From Algoriphagus resistens (lineage in GTDB: Bacteria; Bacteroidota; Bacteroidia; Cytophagales; Cyclobacteriaceae): a stretch of 64,000 nt of DNA. The translations under genes were made by a program, and so were the position numbers. Positions 54,110-62,132 of this stretch are shown here, piece after piece. The notes under the pieces were generated by a model. It saw only the letters and a list, made by a program, of their open reading frames with translations. It was not told where the DNA came from and searched no databases. The stretch covers positions 682,001 to 746,000 of the forward strand of contig NZ_LMXN01000001.1 of assembly GCF_001442615.1 (NCBI RefSeq), in the 5' to 3' direction. The number at the start of each line of letters is the position of its first letter. Position 1 is the first letter of the stretch.

Positions 54110-54424
54110 GGTGTCATCAAATAGGATTGTCGGATATGAAATATCCCGGGGAGTTTTACACTAGTTATTGAAGGCTAAAGCCAGATCAGATCGTTAGGCA
54201 GCATACCAAACAATTAAAGTGAGTATAAGACTAAACATAAAACCTTCCTGTCTCCAAACTAAAAATAGATGTAATTTCTACGCAGTACAAGTACTAAACC
54301 ACAAATCTACCCCACAATCGGGAGGCGCTCCTGTCCTGGGCAATGCCGACAGAAAAAAATCAAATAGTGTCCCCGTTTTAAGAATCCATTCGTCATAAGG
54401 GCAAACAACAAAACTTTAAAAAAA
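54110..54424. other. Intergenic region between GH43 and YciI genes
   Basis: Divergent promoter region, AT-rich near both ends, with no recognisable gene beyond the short ORF of the GH43 leader. No convincing promoter pair was seen. Confidence 0.5.
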
Positions 54425-54769
54425 ATGAAAGAATTCGCATTAATTTTCAGACTAAAAGACATTGCCGACTTTAAACCGTCCCCTGAACAAATGCAGGAGC
54501 GTATGAATTGGTTAGCCGGCATTGCGGCGCAGAACAAATTGGTAGACAAAGGCAATACGCTTTTGCCCATCCCGGGAAGTGCTAAAACTGTGAAACCCGG
54601 AAATGTGGTGACTGATGGACCTTATACCGAAATCAAGGAATTTATCAGCGGTTATATCGTGGTAAGTACTGAAAACATTGATGAGGCGGTAGAAATTGCC
54701 AAAGCCAATCCGATTTTCGATCAAGTGGGGGGAAATATTGAGGTCCGTGAAGTTTTAAAGCGCGATTAA
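54425..54769 (+). CDS. YciI/DGPF-family protein
   Basis: 114 residues: EFALIFRLKDIADFKPSPEQM and VVTDGPYTEIKEFISGYIVV, the latter containing the DGPF-type motif (here DGPY). YCII-related dimeric fold. Encoded 2 bases before an ECF sigma factor; DGPF proteins are the standard partner genes of ECF42 sigma factors, probably as targets or modulators. Confidence 0.88.
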   Translation: MKEFALIFRLKDIADFKPSPEQMQERMNWLAGIAAQNKLVDKGNTLLPIPGSAKTVKPGNVVTDGPYTEIKEFISGYIVVSTENIDEAVEIAKANPIFDQVGGNIEVREVLKRD

Positions 54770-54771
54770 TA

Positions 54772-56019
54772 TTGGCTAGTACTAAATCCCATAGAGAACT
54801 ATTACCTCACTTGTTCCGACAGGAATATGCCAAAATGACGTCGGTTTTATGCCGTCATTTTGGCTTAAAGCATATTGAAATTGCTGAAGATATAGCAAGT
54901 GATACTTTTTTAAAAGCATCCGAACATTGGGCAATTAACGGAATACCAGATAACCCTACAGCCTGGCTTTACACAGTGGCCAAAAATAAAACCAAAGATT
55001 ATTTCAGACACATTTCCGTTTTTGAATCACAGATCAAAGAGGCTATAAAACCAAATGAAATTGAGGGAGGACAGAATTTTGAGTTTAGCACTGAAAATAT
55101 TTCGGACAGTCAACTGGCCATGATTTTTGCAGTATGCAATCCTTCAAATTCTACTGAAGCACAAATTTGTCTGGCACTTCAGATTCTTTGCGGATTCAGT
55201 GTTGAAGAAATTGCCAATGCTTTCCTGGCAAAGGCAGAAACAATAAAAAAACGCCTGCACAGGGCAAGAACCAACCTTCGGGATGATAATTTTCAGATCA
55301 ACCCGTTGGGTGAAATGGAAATCAGAGGTAGGTTAGACACTGTTTTAAAGACTTTATATCTACTGTTCAATGAGGGATATTTTTCCAAAACGGCCAATCA
55401 ACTAATCCGGAAGGATCTTTGCTCGGAAGCAATCAGGCTGACATTGGTATTGACAGAAAATACCTTTACAAACACTCCGGATACAAACGCACTACTGGCG
55501 TTAATGTGCTTCCAAAGTTCACGGTTACAGGCAAGGACAAACGACAGCGGCGAAGCCATTTTGTTTGACCAGCAGGATAAAAGTCTGTGGGACAAAACGC
55601 TGATTGGAAAAGGAAATTATTATTTGGTAAACGCCTGCCACGGAAATGAAGTTTCTAAATACCATTTGGAGGCAGGCATCGCTTATTGGCATACTAGCTC
55701 CACGGACGAAAACAAATGGAAGCATATTCTAGAGCTTTATAACCAGCTAGTCCTGACGGAGTATTCACCTGTCACTGCCCTGAACAGAACCTTCGCTTAC
55801 GCCAAAGTTCACGGGCACGAAAAAGCCATCATCGAGGCCGTAAATTTACAATTGACAGACAACAGCGCCTATCATGGGCTTTTGGGTTACCTATATACAA
55901 CAATAGACCTTGAGGTAGCAATCTCCCATTACCAACAAGCTGTTCAACTGACAAAATCCAGGTCAGAAAAGCAAACCCTGACCAAGGAACTAAACCGACT
56001 CAAAGAAAAGAACAGATGA
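54772..56019 (+). CDS. ECF42-type RNA polymerase sigma factor
   Basis: 415 residues. Sigma region 2 (about 10-85; LFRQEYAKMTSVLCRHFG, NPTAWLYTVAKNKTKDYFR), region 4 (about 110-170; LQILCGFSVEEIANAFLAKAETIKKRLHRAR) and a long C-terminal TPR-like extension (about 180-410; LYLLFNEGYF, LVNACHGNEVSKYHLEAGIAYWH, TVALNRTFAYAKV-like). This layout and the neighbouring DGPF gene identify ECF42. No anti-sigma factor gene is present; the C-terminal extension is thought to control activity. Translation must start with TTG at 54772, where homology begins, 2 bases after the YciI stop. Confidence 0.9.
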   Translation: MASTKSHRELLPHLFRQEYAKMTSVLCRHFGLKHIEIAEDIASDTFLKASEHWAINGIPDNPTAWLYTVAKNKTKDYFRHISVFESQIKEAIKPNEIEGGQNFEFSTENISDSQLAMIFAVCNPSNSTEAQICLALQILCGFSVEEIANAFLAKAETIKKRLHRARTNLRDDNFQINPLGEMEIRGRLDTVLKTLYLLFNEGYFSKTANQLIRKDLCSEAIRLTLVLTENTFTNTPDTNALLALMCFQSSRLQARTNDSGEAILFDQQDKSLWDKTLIGKGNYYLVNACHGNEVSKYHLEAGIAYWHTSSTDENKWKHILELYNQLVLTEYSPVTALNRTFAYAKVHGHEKAIIEAVNLQLTDNSAYHGLLGYLYTTIDLEVAISHYQQAVQLTKSRSEKQTLTKELNRLKEKNR

Positions 56020-56068
56020 CAAGTGACTTTCTCTGAAGGGGCAGAGCGATCTATGGGTTGTAAACAAG

Positions 56069-56848
56069 CTAACCTATCTTTGATTGCTTTAGAAAGTCTT
56101 TCCATTTAAAGGATCCCGCCTTGCTGTTGGGACAAAGATTATACCTTTGGGTAAAGAGGTTATAGAAAATATCCGTTGAAGAATATTCATTAATCTCATT
56201 TGTTCTCCCCACTTGTTTCAGATATAAAGTGGCAATTTCATACATACTAAGTACTTCCGGCCCACCTACTTCAATTGTGGCATGTTGAGGGGTTTCCACG
56301 ACCTCGGCAATGATATCCGCTGCGTCCTTGATATCAATTGATTGAAAGGACATTTGCCTTGGTATTTTGATCATAGTCTTATCAGGATCAACTAACGGTT
56401 CAAGGATTCTATGTAAAACAAAATCATGAAATTGTGTGATTCTGAGGATTGTGAAGGGGACTGTTGATTTTTTAAGAATATTCTCCGTCATGCTTTTGTT
56501 TTGATAGTAGGGGTAAGGGCTTTTATCCACGCCGACTATAGAGATGTATAGAAAATGAACAATCCTTTTTGGATCAATTGCCTGAAGCAAATTCAAGGTT
56601 CCTTTGTAATCAACATTTTCAGAATCTTTGGGATTGCTGGCGCAGTGAACAATAAGCTCAAAGTTGTTTAATTTATTTTTTAGACTTTCCGCTTTTGTCA
56701 GATCACCCATCAGTAATGAAATATTTTCCGGTAGTTCAGTGTTGTCCTTTGTGCTAAGCACAGTAATGCTATATCCTTTGTTATAAAGGGTTTTAACCAA
56801 TTGTTTACCCAGATTTCCGGATCCTCCTGTAATCAGAATTTCATTCAT
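56069..56848 (-). CDS. NmrA-like NAD(P)-binding SDR protein
   Basis: 259 residues. Rossmann motif ITGGSGNLGKQLV at the N-terminus, LLMGDLTKAESL, VHCASNPKDSENVDYKGTLN and the atypical SDR YYQNKSMTENIL segment replacing a classical YxxxK. Related to NmrA/ComE-type NAD(P)H-binding proteins. Substrate unknown. Preceded by a tandem set of the short leader ORFs. Confidence 0.85.
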   Translation of the reverse strand: MNEILITGGSGNLGKQLVKTLYNKGYSITVLSTKDNTELPENISLLMGDLTKAESLKNKLNNFELIVHCASNPKDSENVDYKGTLNLLQAIDPKRIVHFLYISIVGVDKSPYPYYQNKSMTENILKKSTVPFTILRITQFHDFVLHRILEPLVDPDKTMIKIPRQMSFQSIDIKDAADIIAEVVETPQHATIEVGGPEVLSMYEIATLYLKQVGRTNEINEYSSTDIFYNLFTQRYNLCPNSKAGSFKWKDFLKQSKIG

Positions 56849-56859
56849 AGGTTTATTTT

Positions 56860-56904
56860 TTATTTCTCAGCGGTCATATGGAATCTCGCATGCATTATAA
56901 TCAT
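56860..56904 (-). CDS. Short upstream ORF (leader family, copy D, second half)
   Basis: 14 codons, MIIMHARFHMTAEK, ending 11 bases before the SDR start. Its ATG overlaps the TGA of the preceding half (ATGA). Relative to copies A and B one base is missing (GGATG instead of GGAATG), splitting one ORF into two overlapping ones. Confidence 0.45.
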   Translation of the reverse strand: MIIMHARFHMTAEK

Positions 56905-56939
56905 CCAGTGTGTGACTCTTGAGTCATGCTCGATTTCAT
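56901..56939 (-). CDS. Short upstream ORF (leader family, copy D, first half)
   Basis: 12 codons, MKSSMTQESHTG, matching the first half of copy B. Its ATG overlaps the stop of copy E (ATGA) and its TGA overlaps the start of the second half. Confidence 0.45.
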   Translation of the reverse strand: MKSSMTQESHTG

Positions 56940-57016
56940 TTGTTTATTTTTTGTTTTTCAGCAGCCATATGGAATCTCATATGGTAGATAATCATTGCCT
57001 TGCGTGATTTAATCAT
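56936..57016 (-). CDS. Short upstream ORF (leader family, copy E)
   Basis: 26 codons: M-I-K-S-R-K-A, then MIIYHMRFHMAAEK and QKINK. The stop overlaps the start of copy D (ATGA). It is one whole codon shorter than the other copies in the variable part, so the frame is preserved. The farthest upstream member of the set in front of the SDR gene. Confidence 0.55.
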   Translation of the reverse strand: MIKSRKAMIIYHMRFHMAAEKQKINK

Positions 57017-57371
57017 GCCGGTTTCTTCACTTTTAGTATCCTGTTTTCGGGCGGAAAATAGGTGAATAGGGTAGTGAAGTACTATTCTTACGCAGCACCT
57101 TTTTGCGTTATACCTAGCTCATCCATTTCCATGTCCTGAAGGACCATAGTTTCAAATAAATATGGAGTTGTATAAAACGACGTTTGAAGGTGTTCGTTGT
57201 GGACAATAAGCAATAAGTTTCTCCATTTCCTTGTACTTGTTGATTTAATTGCCAGAAACCCATGTTTCCCAACGGATCTGCAGATTTGGATACACTAACT
57301 GCCTGTTTCCAGGATAGTCTGTAGGATTTCAAGAAATTACTAATTTTGAGGATAGAACTAACCACCAACTT
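57017..57371. other. Intergenic region upstream of the SDR leader set
   Basis: 355 bases with no convincing gene. A minus-strand frame over 57114-57368 is open but has no recognisable homology, and neighbouring frames carry protein-like pieces with stops, so it may be the relic of a decayed gene. It contains the divergent promoters of the SDR leader and the ORF at 57372. Confidence 0.45.
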
Positions 57372-57698
57372 ATGAAACTAAAGAAAGTAATAGAAAATGC
57401 CTTGGAAATGCTGGCAAAAGCAGACGATGGAATTGTTTTGATGAACATGTATAATGAAGTGGTCCACCCTGCCGATGCAGCTTTCAGAGGTGAGGTAGTC
57501 CATCCGTATAACGCCAAGGCATTTATTGAAGAATCACTTAGTCAGAATGGCCTGGATTTGAGGGACAAGGATTTAAGAATTAAGTTGCTGAAGCTGATCA
57601 TGATCATCGAAGAAGCTGAGGCCAATAAGAGCAGAAGGAAAAAGCTTGATTCGGTATTGGATGGCTATGATTTTAAGAATTTTGGGAAGATAGTATAA
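57372..57698 (+). CDS. Hypothetical protein
   Basis: 108 residues, family not recognised. Predicted all-helical and charged (KKVIENALEMLAKADDG, IKLLKLIMIIEEAEANKSRRKK), with a repeated phrase EVVHP at about 29 and 41. No signal peptide or membrane segment. Good start and codon use support a real gene. Confidence 0.6.
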   Translation: MKLKKVIENALEMLAKADDGIVLMNMYNEVVHPADAAFRGEVVHPYNAKAFIEESLSQNGLDLRDKDLRIKLLKLIMIIEEAEANKSRRKKLDSVLDGYDFKNFGKIV

Positions 57699-57814
57699 GC
57701 AGAGAGTTTTTAGATATTCGCTGCATTTCATAATTTCATCTACGATCCTGAGTATGCTTCCTCTGTAATGAATGGACAGTGAATCCAAGAACTGTATTTT
57801 AAAACAAGCAAAAA

Positions 57815-58600
57815 ATGATTCAACGAAGGTTTGCATACCATGCAGCATCGGTTTTGGAAACTGACAAAAATATCATCGGCCTTGCGGTGGCCGGATCCTG
57901 GCTTACGGATGAATTGGATGAGTTTTCGGACCTGGACCTGATTCTGGTCAGCATCCAAAGGATATCCGGTGACAAAGCGCTTATGCAGGATTATGCTGAA
58001 AGGCTAGGGGACTTCCTGTCAGGATTTACCGGGGAGCACGTAGGTGAACCCAGAGTCCTCATCTGCCTGTACGACAACCCGCTTTTACATGTTGATATTA
58101 AATTTGTGACACTTGAGGAGTTCCATGACCGTGTGGAAACTCCTATCGTTCTGCTGGATAAAGAAGGACAACTGGCACAGGCCATTGCCAACTCGCAGCC
58201 AAATTTCCCCTATCCTGAATACCAATGGTTAGAAGACCGTTTCTGGACCTGGATACATTACGCTTTGCTGAAAATCGGCAGGGGAGAGTATTTGGAGGCA
58301 TTTGATTTTTTGGGTTTTTTGAGGATGTCAGTGCTGGGGCCCCTGCTGCATATCCAAAACGGGAACTTGCCCCGTGGGGTCAGAAAAGCAGAAAGTGTAT
58401 TGGACAAAGCTGATTTGGCTAAACTTATGCTGACCATCCCGCTTTACAGTAGGCAATCCTTAGTGGATAGTCTCAGGGCATCGGTGGATCTATACCGGGA
58501 GCTAAGAAAAGAGCTGTATGACAGCAAAGTGAAGTTGCAATTCACTGCAGAGAGAAGAGTGATGGAATATTTCAGTGAAATTGAGAAAGAATATCAATAG
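57815..58600 (+). CDS. Nucleotidyltransferase-domain protein
   Basis: 261 residues with an N-terminal polymerase-beta-type nucleotidyltransferase site: AVAGSWLTDELDEFSDLDLI gives GS and the D-x-D pair, with a third acidic residue near HVDIKFVT. Helical C-terminal half with YSRQSLVDSLRASVDLYREL. Similar to aminoglycoside adenylyltransferase-like proteins, but a resistance role is unproven. Confidence 0.82.
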   Translation: MIQRRFAYHAASVLETDKNIIGLAVAGSWLTDELDEFSDLDLILVSIQRISGDKALMQDYAERLGDFLSGFTGEHVGEPRVLICLYDNPLLHVDIKFVTLEEFHDRVETPIVLLDKEGQLAQAIANSQPNFPYPEYQWLEDRFWTWIHYALLKIGRGEYLEAFDFLGFLRMSVLGPLLHIQNGNLPRGVRKAESVLDKADLAKLMLTIPLYSRQSLVDSLRASVDLYRELRKELYDSKVKLQFTAERRVMEYFSEIEKEYQ

Positions 58601-58680
58601 AGATACCTATTGAAGAGAGTTGATCCTTAGGAGGAGTGGTTTATTTGAGTGGGAGTACTATTCATCAAAAGCATTGCAGT

Positions 58681-59052
58681 ATGGCAAGATTAGAAACCAT
58701 AATTGCTGTAAAAGACGTTGCCAGGAGCTCTATATGGTATCAAGACTTATTGGCTTTAAAAAGCAATCACGGTGGGGACAGTTTTGAAATGTTGGCCGAC
58801 AGAAAAGGAACGGTTATTTTATGCCTACACCGTTGGGGTGAGCACGACCATCCTACCATGAAAGCCCCAGGCAGTGTTGCCGGTAACGGGTTGATTTTAT
58901 ATTTTAAGGTTTCAGACCTGGATGAAGTCTGGAATAATGCAGTCCGGCTAAATCTTGCTATTGAACAAGAACCTCATAGGAATGAAAATGCAGGAAAACA
59001 GCAATTTATACTAAGAGACCTGGACGGATATTATCTTATAATTTCCGAGTAA
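58681..59052 (+). CDS. VOC-family (glyoxalase/bleomycin-resistance-like) protein
   Basis: 123 residues from the chosen ATG: ARLETIIAVKDVARSSIWYQDLL, LCLHRWGEHDHPTM and FILRDLDGYYLIISE form one complete VOC domain with possible metal ligands His and Glu. The frame opens 15 codons earlier with a GTG directly after AGGAGGA, but family homology begins at MARLET. Confidence 0.82.
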   Translation: MARLETIIAVKDVARSSIWYQDLLALKSNHGGDSFEMLADRKGTVILCLHRWGEHDHPTMKAPGSVAGNGLILYFKVSDLDEVWNNAVRLNLAIEQEPHRNENAGKQQFILRDLDGYYLIISE

Positions 59053-59484
59053 AGAAAACTACCAAGAATCGCTGTTTTTATTGGCGATCCAAAACAATAG
59101 CTGAAGCCCTAAGAATTTCCGGTAATTCAAGGATCTGCAAGTCTATTTTGTGGGTTTTGAGCCACTTGCAAAGAATAAGACCGGAATTATCCTTTGTACG
59201 CTTATACTATCCATCAATTTCCCCAATACTGGAGTTCATAAGCTCAAGACGCTGGAATGCTTTAAAATGGGGCCTCCTGCCCCCCGGAACAATGCATATA
59301 CCACTTTCCCTGTTCTATGGCAGCCTTCCTTAACTGGAATAAATTGAGTCTGGCTAACATAAATTGAGTAATCGGATTAAATGATTGGCTTGATAGGAAG
59401 TTGACGCTAACCTTAACAAACGGCTAATTCCTTTGGAATGCCAATTCTAAAGCATTTTGGTTTTCCTGAAAAAGAGTTCATGTA
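59053..59484. other. Intergenic region without recognisable features
   Basis: Two overlapping short plus-strand frames around 59148-59347 have no recognisable homology, and no RNA or repeat stands out. Nothing is called here until the TetR promoter at 59485. Confidence 0.5.
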
Positions 59485-59514
59485 TTGCGGTTGATGTTTA
59501 ATTTTATACTTTTG
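59485..59514 (+). promoter_or_regulatory. Promoter of the TetR-family gene
   Basis: TTG (59485-59487), exactly 19 bases, then TACTTTTG (59507-59514), a full match to the Bacteroidota consensus. The TetR operator palindrome at 59510 overlaps the -7 box, so binding would block the promoter. Confidence 0.7.
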
Positions 59515-59531
59515 TATCGATCAATACAAAA
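59510..59531. promoter_or_regulatory. TetR operator palindrome
   Basis: A 22-bp imperfect palindrome (TTTTGTATCGA / TCAATACAAAA, two mismatches) immediately before the TetR start at 59538. The half TGATCAATACAAAAATA recurs at 60141-60157 in front of the SDR gene, indicating shared control. Confidence 0.7.
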
Positions 59532-59537
59532 ATAATA

Positions 59538-60119
59538 ATGAGGGGAAGACCAGTACTGCACAACGACAGGCATCTGATTGAAAAAGCACAGGAAGTCTTT
59601 TGGAAAAAAGGATACACCGCGACTTCCTTGGGAGATTTGCTTAACGTGACAGGTGCAGGGAGTGGAAGCTTTTATAATACTTTCAAAGGGGGCAAAAAGG
59701 AAGTGTTTCGAAAAGCCATTCTTCAGCGAAGAGAAGCTTTTGACCAATTTAGAAAAGAGCTGGAAGAAAGCAATTCTCCACTGGATTTGATTAAAGACTT
59801 CTTTAGAAACATTGCACAGGCAGATCTGCAAACACATCAAAAAGGATGCATAATTGCCAATTCTGTGGTGGAATTGGCTCATATAGACAATGAACTGGAA
59901 CTCGAGGCAGTTTCTATTCTGAAGGATGTGGAGCAGATGTTTTCCGATGCTGTCCGAATGGCCCAGGAATCAGAAAAAATCCGTAACCGTACTGATCCGC
60001 AGATTTTGGGAAGATACCTCATCACCTTTTGGTGTGGTTTAAATACGCTGCGGAGAATGTATCCGGACAGGGAAACACTGCTTTCTCAAATAGAAATGCA
60101 ATTAGCTGTTCTCAGCTAA
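59538..60119 (+). CDS. TetR/AcrR-family transcriptional regulator
   Basis: 193 residues. N-terminal helix-turn-helix (about 8-50): LIEKAQEVFWKKGYTATSLGDLLNVTG, SFYNTFKGGKKEVF. C-terminal ligand domain (about 60-190) with GCIIANSVVELAHIDNELE, as in the TetR_C_7/C_36-like regulators of redox enzymes. It probably represses itself and the SDR gene 61 bases downstream through the shared sites. Inducer unknown. Confidence 0.92.
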   Translation: MRGRPVLHNDRHLIEKAQEVFWKKGYTATSLGDLLNVTGAGSGSFYNTFKGGKKEVFRKAILQRREAFDQFRKELEESNSPLDLIKDFFRNIAQADLQTHQKGCIIANSVVELAHIDNELELEAVSILKDVEQMFSDAVRMAQESEKIRNRTDPQILGRYLITFWCGLNTLRRMYPDRETLLSQIEMQLAVLS

Positions 60120-60140
60120 TTTTTTTCACTATTTATGGAA

Positions 60141-60157
60141 TGATCAATACAAAAATA
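60141..60157 (+). promoter_or_regulatory. Second TetR half-operator before the SDR gene
   Basis: TGATCAATACAAAAATA repeats the right half of the palindrome at 59510-59531 exactly and lies 24 bases before the SDR start. The left half is poorly conserved. Confidence 0.5.
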
Positions 60158-60180
60158 AAAGACCAAATAATTCAGATTTC

Positions 60181-60972
60181 ATGGACTTAAAATTAGATTC
60201 AAAAACAGCTTTTATCAGTGGCTCTTCGCAAGGGATTGGCTTTTCAATTGCCCGGCAGCTGTTAAATGAAGGAGCCGATGTTGTTCTCAACGGACGGGAG
60301 GAAAGAAAGCTTTACGATGCGATAGCTAAATTGAAGCAGGAATTTCCCCATAGCGCTGTTTCAGGTATTGCAGCTGATTTTTCTAAGGCCGAGGAGGTGC
60401 ATAACCTCCTAAATCAGTTGAATGACATTGACATTCTTGTCAATAATGTTGGGATCTTTGAGCTAAAAGCCTTTGAAGAAATATCCGATGCCGACTGGAT
60501 TGAAATTTTTAATGTCAACGTGCTGAGCAGTATTCGCTTATCTAGGCATCTTTTACCAGGAATGTTAGAACGGGATTTTGGAAGGATTATATTTATAAGC
60601 AGTGAATCAGGAGTGAATATCCCCGCTGATATGATCCATTATGGGATGAGCAAAGCAGCAATGTTGGCAGTCTGTAACGGATTGTCCAAAATGACAAAAG
60701 GGACAAATGTTACCATCAACAGTGTTTTGGGAGGGCCGACCTATTCTGATGGGGTAGCCGCTGTAGTGGAACAGCTTGCTATTGCACAGAAAATACCGGT
60801 TGAACAGCTGAAATCGGGGATTATCCGACAGACCAATCCGGATTCACTCCTTCAAAGATTTATAGAACCTGCTGAGATCGCATCTTTAGTGGCATATTTG
60901 GCAAGTCCCCTTTCTATTGCTACAAATGGGGCTTCCTTGCGTGCTGACGGAGGGGTTCTAAAGCAAATATGA
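60181..60972 (+). CDS. Short-chain dehydrogenase/reductase
   Basis: 263 residues, classical SDR: TAFISGSSQGIGFSIARQLL (cofactor motif TGxxxGxG variant), DILVNNVGIFE (NNAG-type), the catalytic Ser in IFISSESGVNI, and YGMSKAAML (catalytic YxxxK). C-terminal GASLRADGGVLKQI. NAD(P)-dependent oxidoreductase; substrate unknown. Controlled, by inference, by the upstream TetR regulator. Confidence 0.92.
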   Translation: MDLKLDSKTAFISGSSQGIGFSIARQLLNEGADVVLNGREERKLYDAIAKLKQEFPHSAVSGIAADFSKAEEVHNLLNQLNDIDILVNNVGIFELKAFEEISDADWIEIFNVNVLSSIRLSRHLLPGMLERDFGRIIFISSESGVNIPADMIHYGMSKAAMLAVCNGLSKMTKGTNVTINSVLGGPTYSDGVAAVVEQLAIAQKIPVEQLKSGIIRQTNPDSLLQRFIEPAEIASLVAYLASPLSIATNGASLRADGGVLKQI

Positions 60973-61122
60973 TTTAAACGTACATGCTACCAACAGGCCC
61001 GGTCATCGATAGGGGAACGGGTCTATTTGTAAAAACTGGCGCGGTAGGTTATTTTTATTGATCCCTAAAGATCAGTTTACAGAGGACAGTGGGACCGTTG
61101 GGTGTAATTAATCCTTGCGGAT

Positions 61123-61899
61123 CTAGTGAACGATACTGAGCTGGACCTCGGCTTTGGGGAATACGGACTGGATTGCCTCAGGGAAGCCCGTTAGGTTATC
61201 TGTACAGACAATCAGGATATCCCTTACACCCCGGTGATGAAAGTCACTGAGTACCTGAAGCCAGAAGTTGGCCCCCTCACTTTCAGAAAGGTACATGCCC
61301 AACAGTTCTTTCTTCCCTTTCTTGTTGATACCCAACATATTGTACTGGACCTTATGCCTCAACTTACCATCTTCCTGTACCTTGAAGTGCATCGCATCAA
61401 GCCATATAATACAATATACATTCTCTAATGGACGGTTCTGCCTTTTTTTTACCTTTGGGACCACCCGGTCTGTAATCCTGCTGATCACTTCGTTGGAAAC
61501 CTCTGTATCATACATCTCCCGGATATGGGCTGATATATCCCGCATACTGCTTCTCATGCCATACAGGGAGATGATCTGATCCTCCAGCCTGTCGGTTAAT
61601 ATGCACTGCCTTTTTTTTACTATTTTAGGCTCGAAGCTACCTTTGCGGTCCTGCGGGGTCTTGATAGTTACTTCTCCAAGGTTACTCTTGACAGTCTTGT
61701 TGCCCATGCCGTTTCGCTTGTTGCCCGAGGACCAACCATTTTCTTCATCCCGAAGATGCTCTTCCATCTCTGCGTATAGCGTCTCTTCTAAAAACTCTTT
61801 GAGTATCGGAGCTAAGGCTCTTTCCTTGCCGAATAGGTTGTCACCTGATAAAAACTGTTTTAATACTTTTTTCTTGGATGCTGATTCTTGTTCTTTCAT
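61123..61899 (-). pseudogene. Truncated IS256-family (Mutator-type) transposase
   Basis: 258 codons of a protein normally about 400 residues. Present: the N-terminal zinc-like and DNA-binding part (EFLEETLYAEMEEHLRDEENG, RNGMGNKTVKSNLGEV), first catalytic Asp in IIWLDAMHFKV and second in VCTDNLTGFPEA. The frame ends LSIVH-stop, where relatives continue with a Q or L and IRN; the next codons read I-R-K-D and then a second stop, after which homology is lost. The C-terminal third with the catalytic Glu is missing, so it is inactive. Confidence 0.85.
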
Positions 61900-62132
61900 A
61901 CTGCTCTATCTTAAAAACTTTGACTAAAATTCAAAGCTTTAGACAGAGAGTTTAGCTTACAACCCTAAATGATCTTGACAGGTTGCTATATCACCACCTT
62001 GAATGCAGTAGACGGTTTAGAGTAACTATGAAAATCACTATCTTGAAGAAATTAGGTGTAAAATGGAAGAGAACGGCTCCGAATACTCGCCGTTACCATG
62101 CTGAATCCCTTTAGCCAATATATAAGCCCATT

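Noticed and set aside
57114..57368. 84-codon minus-strand ORF upstream of the SDR leader set
   Set aside because: No homology recognised, and stop-interrupted protein-like pieces in other frames suggest decay rather than a gene.
59148..59347. Two overlapping short ORFs
   Set aside because: They overlap in different frames and neither has a recognisable domain or start signal.
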